Position numbers and translations under genes: made by a program
NCBI GenBank assembly: GCA_030645475.1
Contig: JAUSMA010000069.1
Coordinates: 62,001 to 126,000, forward strand
DNA length: 64,000 nucleotides
From: Nitrospirota bacterium
GTDB taxonomy: Bacteria > Nitrospirota > Nitrospiria > Nitrospirales > Nitrospiraceae
Direction: 5' to 3'
Notes under the pieces: generated by a model
What the model saw: the letters and a program-made list of their open reading frames with translations, nothing else
Told to the model about the DNA's origin: nothing
Database searches by the model: none
Shown here: in pieces, positions 8,712-17,329 of the stretch
How positions within the stretch are numbered: position 1 is the first letter of the stretch
How the letters are laid out: every line of letters starts with the position of its first letter

Positions 8712-11378
8712 TTACTCATGTCGAAGTACGGCGAGCGGCCGTTGGCCTAGAATCCGATATGTGCTGGCAAACCCTACGACCAGCGTCAATAACATGGTCA
8801 GGAAGAGCCCGATGCCAAGCACCCGTGGATGCAGGCTCCAGGGGAGATCGAACAGATATCGCAACACCGCCCATGACAAGACTGTCCCGAGCGACAGACC
8901 AATGAGCCCCGCCACGGTGCCTAACAAGACATACTCGATGGCAAACGCACGCCCTATCAGACCGCGAGTGGCGCCGAGCGCTTTCAGGATCACCGATTCA
9001 TAGAGGCGCCGATATCGTGTTGCGGCGAGCGCCGCTGCCATGACCAACCCGCCGGCCACGACGCAAAATAATGCGACTGCCCTGATTGCCAGAGACAGGC
9101 GATCGAGTACCCGCGCAAAACTATCGAGTACGTCGCCGATATGAATCGCGCTGACGTTGGGAAATAAGGCGACCACGGCCTGTTGCAGCGGCACTTCTTG
9201 ATCCGGCGAGACCCGCACGGTCGCCACATAGGTAAACGGCGCCCCTTCGAGCGCTCCGGGAGAGAAGATCATGTAGAAGTTTGTCGAGAAATTCCCCCAC
9301 TCGACTTTCCGGATACTGCTCACTTCTGCCGACAGGGTGGTCCCCTGAATATCGAGCTCCACGAGTGAACCGATCTCGAGACCCAAGTGCATGGCGGCCT
9401 CTTCCTCTACTGAGACGTGAGGGGTTGAGAAGACCTGCCCAGGTTTCCACCATTCCCCTTTGACGAGCCGATTATCTTTCGGGAGCTGTTCGAGAAAGGT
9501 CAACACATATTCCCGGGTGAGGTACCATTGTTTCCCCCGTTCTTCTTTTCCCTCTGATCGCTTCTCGTCCTTCTGAATTCCCTCTTCTGCGGTGACGATG
9601 TGCCCATTGATTGCATGGAGACGTGAACGCACCAGTGGCGTCAGTTCAGGAATTACCTGTCCGATCTGGCGACGTACCAGCGATACGAACTCCTGTGCTT
9701 GATCAGGCTGAATATCGATAAAGAAGAAGGTTGGGGCATCCGCCGGTCGACTCTCCTGCACTTGGTGAAGCAACGCCTGCTCCACCAACGTCACCGTGAC
9801 AATCATCATGGCGCCGATACCGATGGCGACCATGATGCCGGCTGCCTGCCCTCCTGGCCGCACGACATTGCCAACGGCATAGCGAAGGCTCAAGACGCGA
9901 GGCAACGGCATCCAGCCCAGCAATCGCATGAACATCCGCGCGCAGACGAAGAGGAGGACGATGGCGAAAGACAATGCTCCGAGAAACAGGAACCCGATCG
10001 ACCATGAGCCGGCTTGCCATACCGAAAGCGCGCAGAGCCCGAGGATGATTCCTGCGGCCGTGCCAACATTTAAGCGATCGGTCAGCCCCCATCTCACCCA
10101 CCATTGTAAAGGAGCGGTCTGCTGCTTGACCGCCGCCTGTTCAGCATCACGCCGAAAGATTGCACCAGGGTGAATGTCTCGAGTTTTCAAGAGAGGCCAG
10201 AGGGTAAATAGTAGCGTCGACAACAGTCCCAGCGCTGCCCCTTTCATCAAGGGCCACATCGAGGACCACGATAGTTCTGAGGAGACGCCCAATTGGTCGA
10301 GGAGGTCGGACGAAAATAGACCGGTCATAAGGGGAGGGAGTATCCGTTGAAGCCCGATCCCCAAGAGGATTCCCGCGAAGCTTCCCACTGATCCTAAGAT
10401 GATTGTTTGCACCACATAAGTCGAGACGACCATGGTCGAATCGGTGCCAAGCGCTTTCAAGATCGCGATCGTTCGCAGTTTGTCACGCAAGAACGCGTGA
10501 ATCGAGGTCCCGACCCCCAGTCCGCCGATGAATAGTGCCGTGAGACCAATCAGCCCGAGGTAACGGGAGAGCTGGTCGAGAAATTGTCTCAGCTGTGGCT
10601 GGGCCGTGCGATAGCTGGATATGCGCACGGAGTCTGTCGCCAGCCGACCACGCAGTTCAGTGAGGAGCGGTTCCAGCGGTATGCCGGGCGGTATCTTCAC
10701 GAGATACCGCTCTCGTACCCGGCTCCCCGGCTTGATCAGCTCCGCTGCCCGTAGCCCCTCCTGGGCAATCATCACCCGTGGGCCTAAGCTGAACGCATTG
10801 GCCATTCGATCCGGCTCGGTCCTGACTATACCGGCAATTAAAAATCTCACGTGACCGATCTTGAAATCATCTCCCACGGAGAGGCCCATCCGGATCAGCA
10901 GCGACTCCTGCACCACGGCCCCAAAGCAGGCCTGTCCGCCACAGCGATGTTCATCCGGGTGGAGTAGGACATCGAGCGATTGCGCCATGTCGAGCCGGAT
11001 CGCCCCGTACAGGGGATAGGCCGATTCGATTGCTTTGAGTTCGATGATCTGAGTCGATTGGGCTTCGGAGGGCTGTTGAGTGGTGCGCGCAGCCATGGCG
11101 ATGAGTTCGCTCACATGGGTGAAGACGATGTTTCGCTCGCCCAGCGAGTCCAGGACCGTCTGGCCGGCAAGACTCAGGGGATGTGTCAGACGAATTTCGA
11201 GATCGCCGCCTAATAGGCCGCGCGCTTCTTTCGTGACGGCGCGATCTACGTTCAAGCTAAACAGCGATACCCCGACCAAGGCTCCGACGCCGATCGCAAT
11301 GCAAGCGAAGAAATACAGAAAGTGGCGCCACGCGCCTCTGGTTTCCCGCCAGGCCATTTTGAAGATGAAGGGGTTCAC
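8712..11378 (-). CDS. ybbP: ABC transporter permease, FtsX/YbbP family
   Basis: This 888-residue inner-membrane protein is built like YbbP-type permeases. It has an N-terminal membrane anchor (residues about 20-42), a large periplasmic domain, and two sets of FtsX-type membrane segments (around 275-400 and in the last 130 residues). The middle of the protein holds a second membrane pair around the stretch ILGLCALSVWQ. A charged insert near residues 605-620 (EEGIQKDEKRSEGKEERGK) is unusual. Its ATG overlaps the TGA of the ATPase gene, so the two are translationally coupled. With the divergent TesA-like gene it forms the conserved YbbA-YbbP-TesA neighbourhood. The substrate is unknown; lipid or lipoprotein handling is inferred. 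Confidence 0.87.
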   Translation of the reverse strand: MNPFIFKMAWRETRGAWRHFLYFFACIAIGVGALVGVSLFSLNVDRAVTKEARGLLGGDLEIRLTHPLSLAGQTVLDSLGERNIVFTHVSELIAMAARTTQQPSEAQSTQIIELKAIESAYPLYGAIRLDMAQSLDVLLHPDEHRCGGQACFGAVVQESLLIRMGLSVGDDFKIGHVRFLIAGIVRTEPDRMANAFSLGPRVMIAQEGLRAAELIKPGSRVRERYLVKIPPGIPLEPLLTELRGRLATDSVRISSYRTAQPQLRQFLDQLSRYLGLIGLTALFIGGLGVGTSIHAFLRDKLRTIAILKALGTDSTMVVSTYVVQTIILGSVGSFAGILLGIGLQRILPPLMTGLFSSDLLDQLGVSSELSWSSMWPLMKGAALGLLSTLLFTLWPLLKTRDIHPGAIFRRDAEQAAVKQQTAPLQWWVRWGLTDRLNVGTAAGIILGLCALSVWQAGSWSIGFLFLGALSFAIVLLFVCARMFMRLLGWMPLPRVLSLRYAVGNVVRPGGQAAGIMVAIGIGAMMIVTVTLVEQALLHQVQESRPADAPTFFFIDIQPDQAQEFVSLVRRQIGQVIPELTPLVRSRLHAINGHIVTAEEGIQKDEKRSEGKEERGKQWYLTREYVLTFLEQLPKDNRLVKGEWWKPGQVFSTPHVSVEEEAAMHLGLEIGSLVELDIQGTTLSAEVSSIRKVEWGNFSTNFYMIFSPGALEGAPFTYVATVRVSPDQEVPLQQAVVALFPNVSAIHIGDVLDSFARVLDRLSLAIRAVALFCVVAGGLVMAAALAATRYRRLYESVILKALGATRGLIGRAFAIEYVLLGTVAGLIGLSLGTVLSWAVLRYLFDLPWSLHPRVLGIGLFLTMLLTLVVGFASTYRILGQRPLAVLRHE

Positions 11379-12079
11379 CGTGGTGACTCTACGACCGGAG
11401 GCTCTGAGTCATTGAGGCTATCGGATTCGATGCGACCGTCGCGCAACGCAATGATTCGTTCCATCGAAGAGGCCATGGCTCGATCGTGCGTGACGAGGAC
11501 GAGGGTGGTGCCGAAATCGCGATGAAGCGACAGAAGCAGACTCATGATGTGTTGCCCTGTGGCCGAATCCAAATTGCCGGTTGGTTCGTCCGCTAACAGG
11601 ATCGGTGGGCGACAGGCGAAGGCTCTGGCCACAGCCACCCGCTGCTGTTCGCCTCCCGACAGTTGGACGGGATAATGGGACAAGCGACCAGCAAGACCAA
11701 CAGCCCCTAACAGGTCCGTGGCACGAGCCTGCGCTCCATGTATCCCAGCCAACTCTAATGGCACCAGGACATTTTCCAGGGCCGTGAGGGTGGGAATGAG
11801 GTGAAAGGATTGGAAGATATAGCCGATGTGATCGCGGCGATATCGCGCCAAGGCGTTCTCTCGCATTGTAGAGATCTCGACTCCGTCTATCGTGATGGAT
11901 CCAGACGTTGGCTGATCCAGCCCCGCGATGAGGCCTAGCAAGGTGGACTTGCCGCTTCCCGATGGACCGACGATGGCCACGCGTTGCTTGTCAGGGATTG
12001 CGACGGTGATATCATCAAGGATCGTGATCTGATGCCCGCCGCCGGCCAAGCGCATCGTGAGGTGATCGAGTGTGATCAT
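11375..12079 (-). CDS. ybbA: ABC transporter ATP-binding protein, YbbA/LolD type
   Basis: This 234-residue ATPase powers the adjacent FtsX-type permease. Walker A is [12 protein letters not shown], the signature is [15 protein letters not shown] and Walker B is [16 protein letters not shown]. The family (LolD/MacB/YbbA) works mechanically with permeases that do not move substrate through a channel. The frame stays open to 12133, but [11 protein letters not shown] at 12079 is the normal start, with AGGAG about 8-10 bases upstream. It overlaps the permease gene by four bases. Confidence 0.92.
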   Translation of the reverse strand: MITLDHLTMRLAGGGHQITILDDITVAIPDKQRVAIVGPSGSGKSTLLGLIAGLDQPTSGSITIDGVEISTMRENALARYRRDHIGYIFQSFHLIPTLTALENVLVPLELAGIHGAQARATDLLGAVGLAGRLSHYPVQLSGGEQQRVAVARAFACRPPILLADEPTGNLDSATGQHIMSLLLSLHRDFGTTLVLVTHDRAMASSMERIIALRDGRIESDSLNDSEPPVVESPR

Positions 12080-12135
12080 GTTCGTCAGGCTCCTACCATA
12101 TCGTCTGCGTGAAGCCTGTATTATACTCAACAAAT

Positions 12136-12876
12136 ATGCGTCACTTATGGCTACTCACAAAACTATTATTCTGCCTGTCCCTCATCGTCTTCTACGGGTG
12201 TGACCGTGCCAATGCACCCTCTTCTCCCTCTTCAAGTGCTCATCGTGAAGGCGTTGGGCAACAGCTGGGAACCGACGTCACGGCACAGCCGGGTCGATCG
12301 AAGGCCCAAGTCTCTGCCGGCCGCCCACGGATTGTCGCCTTCGGCAACAGTCTGACGGCCGGCTTAGGTGTGGCACAGCATGAATCCTACCCCGCCCAAC
12401 TACAGCAGAAGCTCGACGTGGTCGGCTATTCCTATCGGGTCATCAATGCGGGAGTCAGTGGTGAGACGACGGCCGGTGGACTGAGGAGGGTACCATGGGT
12501 CCTGAATAGTAAGCCTTCGATCGTCATTGTAGAGTTAGGCGGCAATGACGGGCTTCGTGGCCTCAGTCTTCAAGAGACGAAGGGCAACCTTGAGCGGATC
12601 ATTCAGCAATTTCAACAGTCGTCGGTCACGGTTGTCTTAGCCGGGATGAAACTCCCCCCTAATTATGGTACGGAGTATACCGCCGGATTTGAGGCGCTCT
12701 ATCGCGCGTTGGCGAACCAATATCATCTCACGATGATTCCATTTTTTCTCGATGGTGTGGCGGGCTCCTCTCTGCTCAATCAAGCAGACGGTATTCATCC
12801 GACGGGAGAGGGCTATCGCGTAATTGTTGAAAAGATCTTCCCAGCGCTTGAGCCATTGCTCCAGCGGAACCGGTGA
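12136..12876 (+). CDS. tesA: TesA-like arylesterase / GDSL lipase, lipoprotein
   Basis: The 246-residue SGNH hydrolase has block I FGNSLTAGLG (nucleophile Ser in a GNSL variant of GDSL), block II GVSGETTAGG, block III ELGGNDGLRG and block V DGIHPTGEGY. A lipoprotein signal with lipobox VFYGC precedes a low-complexity Ser/Pro linker, so it is probably membrane anchored and periplasmic. GTG 12109 is an alternative start; ATG 12136 gives a clean signal peptide. A TATTATA box sits just upstream and there is no Shine-Dalgarno, so the mRNA may be leaderless. It is divergent from the YbbA/YbbP genes, as in other bacteria. Confidence 0.85.
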   Translation: MRHLWLLTKLLFCLSLIVFYGCDRANAPSSPSSSAHREGVGQQLGTDVTAQPGRSKAQVSAGRPRIVAFGNSLTAGLGVAQHESYPAQLQQKLDVVGYSYRVINAGVSGETTAGGLRRVPWVLNSKPSIVIVELGGNDGLRGLSLQETKGNLERIIQQFQQSSVTVVLAGMKLPPNYGTEYTAGFEALYRALANQYHLTMIPFFLDGVAGSSLLNQADGIHPTGEGYRVIVEKIFPALEPLLQRNR

Positions 12877-12911
12877 CCGGGGCTCATGAAGAGGAAAGCA
12901 GGGGGGAGAAA

Positions 12912-12946
12912 GTCCCTGCCCAATACAAACGACATCGGGCAGGGAC
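12912..12946. terminator. bidirectional hairpin between convergent genes
   Basis: A perfect 10-bp stem (GTCCCTGCCC / GGGCAGGGAC) with a 15-base loop lies between the end of tesA (+) and the end of the small membrane protein gene (-). The position suits a terminator serving both strands. No strong T tract follows on either strand, so efficiency is uncertain. Confidence 0.5.
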
Positions 12947-12971
12947 CGAACTCAATTGATCTGTGTATGGC

Positions 12972-13163
12972 CTAGGACTTCTTGAGGAAGGAGTCGTAGA
13001 AGCCGTAGGCAAGAATCAACCCGATCAATGTGTAATATATGGTGGAGATCCCGCTATAGTCTGGCGCGCCTTCACCCTTCGTTTCATTCGCCAGAACATA
13101 GGTGACGCCAGTCAACAGGACCATGCCAGCCGCTGCGAGAACCTCTGCGCCGATCTTTTTCAT
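12972..13163 (-). CDS. small membrane protein (hypothetical)
   Basis: This 63-residue protein has two hydrophobic segments. The first is near residues 6-25 (AEVLAAAGMVLLTGVTYVLA) and could be a signal peptide or a helix; the second is near 42-57 (IYYTLIGLILAYGFYDSF). The frame also opens with GTG 13166 directly before the ATG. The ATG at 13163 was chosen because GGGAGGG lies about 7 bases upstream. No function is known to me. The strong ribosome binding site and separate terminator suggest a genuine, independently expressed gene. Confidence 0.7.
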   Translation of the reverse strand: MKKIGAEVLAAAGMVLLTGVTYVLANETKGEGAPDYSGISTIYYTLIGLILAYGFYDSFLKKS

Positions 13164-13283
13164 CACTCGACCCTCCCTTCATCAATAGACGAACAAGGGC
13201 CGCATTATACTGAAATTGACTGGCAATTCGCAATGGTTTTGGTTACGAGGGTAGAGAACCGGAGAGGGTGCGAACGGTATGGG

Positions 13284-14186
13284 CTAGGAGGTGCCGGAGG
13301 GCTTGGTCAGCGCCTTCAATGCCGTTGAGACTTCCCTGAATGAATTGGCAAGCTTGTCGAGCTGTGCCCCTTTTGATAAGACCTCACCTGCCAGAGACTT
13401 CAGCTGACTGTCATAACTCCCGACCTCGGACGCCACCTCAGAAACCTTCGCCAGCATCTCCTTGCAAGCTGATAGTTCTTGCTGCAGGCTCTGAGTGCTG
13501 GCTTGGGTGGCCTTGATCTCTTCCATGGAGGCTTGCAGCTGTTGCGTCAAGCGGCCGACATAGGCCTCTCGGTCCCGCATATCGGATTCCAAGTTGATCC
13601 GCACATCTTCGCTCTCGCGGCGGCGTTCCTCTAAATTGCGAATGGCTTGAGTCCAGGGAGCCAGTTCGCCACCGAGTTTTGGCGAATCAGGCAACGGTTG
13701 GCCTCGCTCCAACGCTTTGATCGTAGGTTGTAGCCATTCGATGAAGGCCATCACCTCGCCCAGCTTGAAGTCTGTTGTCGTCGCGAAATTTGGTGTGGTC
13801 GCACCATTGCTATGCGGAGGGGCCTGTGCCGACTGCGGGGCTGCGGATGGCTTCGTCTTCTTTTGTTGACCGTTCCTTGGCTGTGCCCACCGATGATACT
13901 CCAGCAGAACTGCGATGCAATGGCGGCACATGGGCTCTTCGGGCAGTGAGCAACTGCACTTGGAGATGAGATGCCCCTCCTTGAGACGGATCGTCTGTTC
14001 GTAGAGGCCGGAATTCCCAATGACGGCGGACGAAATCTGCGCGTCATCGGCCTCGACAATCCGAACGCGATTCTCGGAGAGGTACTGACTGCCAATGTGA
14101 AAGGCATTGCGATCGACCACTGCCTGGATCATGGGAGGGTCCAGGAGGCTTAACCGCTCAGCAGAGCAGGGGATCTTATTTCGCAT
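13284..14186 (-). CDS. SWIM zinc-finger protein with coiled coil
   Basis: This protein of about 300 residues has an N-terminal SWIM-type zinc finger (CSCSLPEEPMCRHC; CxC then CxH, near residues 77-90). A Pro/Gln/Ala-rich linker follows. The C-terminal half has long charged coiled-coil segments (NLEERRRESEDVRINLES, then QLQASMEEIKATQ and further repeats). SWIM domains mediate DNA or protein contacts; no enzymatic domain is seen. The start is uncertain: TTG 14201, ATG 14186 and ATG 14132 are all in frame and none has a good ribosome binding site. The gene stands alone in a region of small monocistronic genes. Confidence 0.7.
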   Translation of the reverse strand: MRNKIPCSAERLSLLDPPMIQAVVDRNAFHIGSQYLSENRVRIVEADDAQISSAVIGNSGLYEQTIRLKEGHLISKCSCSLPEEPMCRHCIAVLLEYHRWAQPRNGQQKKTKPSAAPQSAQAPPHSNGATTPNFATTTDFKLGEVMAFIEWLQPTIKALERGQPLPDSPKLGGELAPWTQAIRNLEERRRESEDVRINLESDMRDREAYVGRLTQQLQASMEEIKATQASTQSLQQELSACKEMLAKVSEVASEVGSYDSQLKSLAGEVLSKGAQLDKLANSFREVSTALKALTKPSGTS

Positions 14187-14375
14187 GCGCTGTGTTCCCA
14201 ATCGCGAATGACTCCAACTGATGTTCCCGCGTAGTCTGAGACGGGTCGACTAAACTGTCAAGAGTTCGTCGGTTTTTCACCGGCAGTCATGATGCCTCGA
14301 GATTCTCCGTCGTTATCAACGTGCCATCCTCAGAAATCAGATAGTGCAGTCTCACGTCAGACGAAGGGCGATTCG

Positions 14376-14615
14376 TTAGATCTTCGAGTGGGAGCCGTCG
14401 CAGAAAGGCGGCTTCTTCGTGTGTTTACAGCCACAAAGTGAGACTTGTTTTTTTTCTTCGAAATGGACTTCCATCGGTGAGAACTCAGTCCCCGTATGGG
14501 ATCCATCGCAAAACGGTTGTGTCTTCGAGCGACCACATCGACACCAATAGACGGTTCCCGGACCAACTTCTAACGTGCAGGGAGTTCGCTGGGCAATCAC
14601 TGGTTTTTCAGACAT
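14376..14615 (-). CDS. double CDGSH iron-sulfur domain protein
   Basis: This 79-residue protein has two CDGSH iron-sulfur motifs, CRCGRSKTQPFCDGSH and CGCKHTKKPPFCDGSH. Each should ligate a [2Fe-2S] cluster through three Cys and one His, as in mitoNEET-type proteins. No membrane anchor is present, so it should be a soluble cytoplasmic redox or cluster-transfer protein. An in-frame GTG precedes the ATG; the ATG at 14615 is preferred, with AGGAG five bases upstream. The partner is unknown. Confidence 0.9.
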   Translation of the reverse strand: MSEKPVIAQRTPCTLEVGPGTVYWCRCGRSKTQPFCDGSHTGTEFSPMEVHFEEKKQVSLCGCKHTKKPPFCDGSHSKI

Positions 14616-14685
14616 CACTTCTCCTTATATTATATGTGAGAGGCGACCCCCACGAAGTGCTCGGTGCCACTTACGACTCATGTTT

Positions 14686-15711
14686 CTATCGGCATCGGCG
14701 TGGCGGCCCCTGTGCACTGACAGGAGTCAGCCAGAGATAATCTGCAATTTTTTCACGGATCATCTCTTGTAGTTCCTCGATACGCCCCACCTCGAACGAC
14801 GTCATATAGACGCTCATTTGGCGGACTGGATCAGTCAGGCGGCGGATCACTCGCTTTGGAACCGGAAGGTTATGCTGAATATGTCCGCCTCCGGTGTAGC
14901 TCACCAGCGGTCCGGCCATCAGATCAGTTCCCGAGCGAATCCGGTTGAGGCGATTGACTAAGGTCTTGGCCATTCCTTCGTCTCGGACCATGGAGGCTTC
15001 ATACATTGTCTGATAGAGGCTATCATTCCCGCCGCCATGACAGGCCTGGAGTTGTTCGAGAATGCGGGCTCGGTAGACCGGATCATCGACGATGGCTTCG
15101 TCCTTCATGCCCCATTCCGACATGACCGAATCAGACTGTGCCTGAGCCAATCCATGTTGGGCGACGCTTCGGATCAACGCCTTTGGGGGATTCATGGCGC
15201 TAACCGTCCAATGTTGCTCCTTTGCCAACAGGACCAACGGCTCATAGTCCTCGTAAGAACCTCCCCAGTTTTGTGTCCAGCGGACGGCCTCGAGGAATTC
15301 CTGTCGGGCCGGTACGGAACCGGAAAGATACAAATCCAATGCTGCTTGGCCGTCCCAGCCGAACATTTCCATGGCCAAGACCGGTGTGCGCCCCTCCGTC
15401 TTCAACCTCCGGAGCAGCGTTATTGCTGCATCAATGTGAAATCGATTGTGATGCTCCTCGCCCAGATAGATGATGTCCTGCTGCAGTAACAGCGAGTTCC
15501 ACTGGTCGAGAGATACCGGTTGACCCGTCGCCGTGTCGATGATTTGCCATTCCTGGAACGGAGTACGGTGGTTATCTTGCGAGGAGACAGAAGATATGCT
15601 TCCGTCTCCACTCGCGCAGGCCACGGAGCCCCACAAGACCCCAACGACCAATAGCAGTTGGCACATAGCAAAGATCGCGTGCCTCGCGAACGGTACAGCA
15701 GTGTTAGGCAT
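14686..15711 (-). CDS. ChaN-family lipoprotein
   Basis: This 341-residue protein has a lipoprotein signal (LLLVVGVLWGSVAC, lipobox Cys near residue 32) and a ChaN/DUF399 domain beginning IIYLGEEHHNRFHIDAA. Family knowledge: Campylobacter ChaN binds haem and is linked to iron uptake; the conserved GEEHHN and the later YTGGGHIQHNLPVP blocks are family hallmarks. It is probably anchored in a membrane facing the periplasm. It is divergent from the next gene. An iron or haem role here is inferred from the family. Confidence 0.82.
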   Translation of the reverse strand: MPNTAVPFARHAIFAMCQLLLVVGVLWGSVACASGDGSISSVSSQDNHRTPFQEWQIIDTATGQPVSLDQWNSLLLQQDIIYLGEEHHNRFHIDAAITLLRRLKTEGRTPVLAMEMFGWDGQAALDLYLSGSVPARQEFLEAVRWTQNWGGSYEDYEPLVLLAKEQHWTVSAMNPPKALIRSVAQHGLAQAQSDSVMSEWGMKDEAIVDDPVYRARILEQLQACHGGGNDSLYQTMYEASMVRDEGMAKTLVNRLNRIRSGTDLMAGPLVSYTGGGHIQHNLPVPKRVIRRLTDPVRQMSVYMTSFEVGRIEELQEMIREKIADYLWLTPVSAQGPPRRCR

Positions 15712-15756
15712 GATCTCTACCTAACATAGGTCTCGCGATGCGGCAAGACGTGATCC

Positions 15757-15785
15757 TTGACGCTCATGGTTCAGGTCGTTATGCT
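15757..15785 (+). promoter_or_regulatory. candidate sigma-70 promoter
   Basis: TTGACG (15757-15762), a 17-bp spacer and TATGCT (15780-15785) form a plausible housekeeping promoter. If used, transcription starts near 15792, which excludes an earlier start codon at 15738 and supports translation of the downstream gene from ATG 15849. Confidence 0.4.
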
Positions 15786-15848
15786 GACAGACATTCGCCA
15801 GCTGAACATCGACTGATCTACCAACACGAACCTCGCACCAACCAACTC

Positions 15849-17162
15849 ATGAATTCCACCGCACAGGTCCTTGCAGACTTCCGTTCACAGGTCACACAGC
15901 TCTTGCAGGAACGAGAGAAGGAGTGGGAGGCCTCACGCAAACTTGTTGAGGCGAGTCGGCTCACTGCGACGTTGAAACGGTTGATTGAGGAAGCTCATCG
16001 TGCCGATCTGTCTGTCACTATCCGCGATGCCATTACCGTGGCGCTGGGAAATGCAGAAGCCGCACGGATTCAGGATCTTCCCGGCCCCCGACTGAAGGAA
16101 CTCACAGGCCTACCCCCGACAAAAGCCGTGCGGGCTTTGTGTGTATGGCTCGGTGTTGTTGAGGGTCCGACGTCCCAATGGCCAATGACCTCTCTGCGGA
16201 GCGAAGAGATTGATGCATTCGCTCATTCCCACGAAAATCCTTTTGACTTGTTGCTCGATGCGGATGTGGCGTCCCTGCTCGATGTGGGTGCTGGCGACCT
16301 CTCGTTTGCCACTGAACTGGTCGAGCAATATGTGGCTCCCCTTCAACAGCGACAGCGCGAGTTGATTCTCCATGCACTTGATCGCCTTCAGCCAGGCTCA
16401 CAGCTGGGCGGCCCACTCCATCCGGAACGGGAGCGACTCAACGGCTTGCGGTCCCGGACCGGGCTCTCGTTTCAATTCTTTGGAAACCACGACATGTTTG
16501 ATCTGGGTAACCTGGATCAAGCCGGGAAGCTTGCACCACGCTATACAATCGCAACCTGCTGGGCTCCTGCGACCCCCACATTTGCCTACGAACCGACCAG
16601 ATTATCCGATCAGACCATCACGCAAGAGCTCCATCGAACCAAAGGCACGTTCCGGCAAACCCATTACGTAGGAGAGCCGGCCCTGGAGGTTCAGCATGGG
16701 GACCGTGCATTGCTCTTTCCTCCCTGGAAGTTTGAGATTCGAGGTCCCCTGGCCCTGCTCGACTTGTTGTCGCGCCGCGGCCTCCTCTGTGTCCTTGGAG
16801 CCGTGGATACCCAGGTCTTCTGGGAAGTCCTCGCACAACTTCTCGACGAGGCCCGCTATCGACCGGACAATCAGCCGTTCACAGCAGCGAATCTCCCGAC
16901 GATTTTCGGCGTGATCTTCGAGCGACTCTCGAGCCTTGCGCAAGGCGAGACCCTGAACCTCTCAGATTGCAGCCCCTTACGAAGGCAGATTCCACGCGTG
17001 CTCCCCCTTCTCCCGATGCAGAGCCCGACCTATCGTTTCCGCTCCGTTCATATTCGCCGTGGAGCCGTCTTCCCAGGCATCCCTTCCAGTAGTACCGCCC
17101 GGCGGTTTTCTGACATGGTCGAGGAGACCCCTCCTTGGATGCTGATCCTCGTGCCGGAATAG
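15849..17162 (+). CDS. unrecognised 437-residue cytoplasmic protein
   Basis: I do not recognise a family. The first 40 residues are a charged helix (VTQLLQEREKEWEASRKLVE). The middle region is helical and contains a short DLLLDADVASLLDVGAGDLS stretch that superficially resembles a methyltransferase motif I. This is followed by FFGNHDMFDLGNLDQAGKL, and the C-terminus is FSDMVEETPPWMLILVPE. No signal peptide or membrane segment is visible. The methyltransferase-like phrase plus a late KFEIRGPLALLDLL segment leaves an S-adenosylmethionine-dependent activity possible but unproven. An alternative start is ATG 15738. Confidence 0.6.
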   Translation: MNSTAQVLADFRSQVTQLLQEREKEWEASRKLVEASRLTATLKRLIEEAHRADLSVTIRDAITVALGNAEAARIQDLPGPRLKELTGLPPTKAVRALCVWLGVVEGPTSQWPMTSLRSEEIDAFAHSHENPFDLLLDADVASLLDVGAGDLSFATELVEQYVAPLQQRQRELILHALDRLQPGSQLGGPLHPERERLNGLRSRTGLSFQFFGNHDMFDLGNLDQAGKLAPRYTIATCWAPATPTFAYEPTRLSDQTITQELHRTKGTFRQTHYVGEPALEVQHGDRALLFPPWKFEIRGPLALLDLLSRRGLLCVLGAVDTQVFWEVLAQLLDEARYRPDNQPFTAANLPTIFGVIFERLSSLAQGETLNLSDCSPLRRQIPRVLPLLPMQSPTYRFRSVHIRRGAVFPGIPSSSTARRFSDMVEETPPWMLILVPE

Positions 17163-17206
17163 ACCGAGAATAGAATCGTCCCACCATCGCAAACCCTTAT
17201 GCGTCA

Positions 17207-17261
17207 CCGTCTCCAGACTGGTCGATGCAAAAACTCACGTGAAAATTGACCGTCTCCAGAC
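17207..17261. promoter_or_regulatory. 13-bp direct repeat pair upstream of moxR
   Basis: ACCGTCTCCAGAC occurs at 17207-17219 and again at 17249-17261. The start-to-start spacing is 42 bp, about four helical turns, and the second copy overlaps the candidate -35 element. This is the arrangement expected of a cooperatively bound operator. Confidence 0.4.
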
Positions 17262-17274
17262 CCTTTGTTAGACT
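17246..17274 (+). promoter_or_regulatory. candidate sigma-70 promoter of the moxR operon
   Basis: TTGACC (17246-17251), a 17-bp spacer and TAGACT (17269-17274) lie 56 bp before the moxR start. The -35 matches five of six consensus bases and the -10 four of six. Confidence 0.5.
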
Positions 17275-17329
17275 TCGATCGTGTCAGATCACCATGCACG
17301 CCTGAATCACCAGGACCACTAATCTCAAC

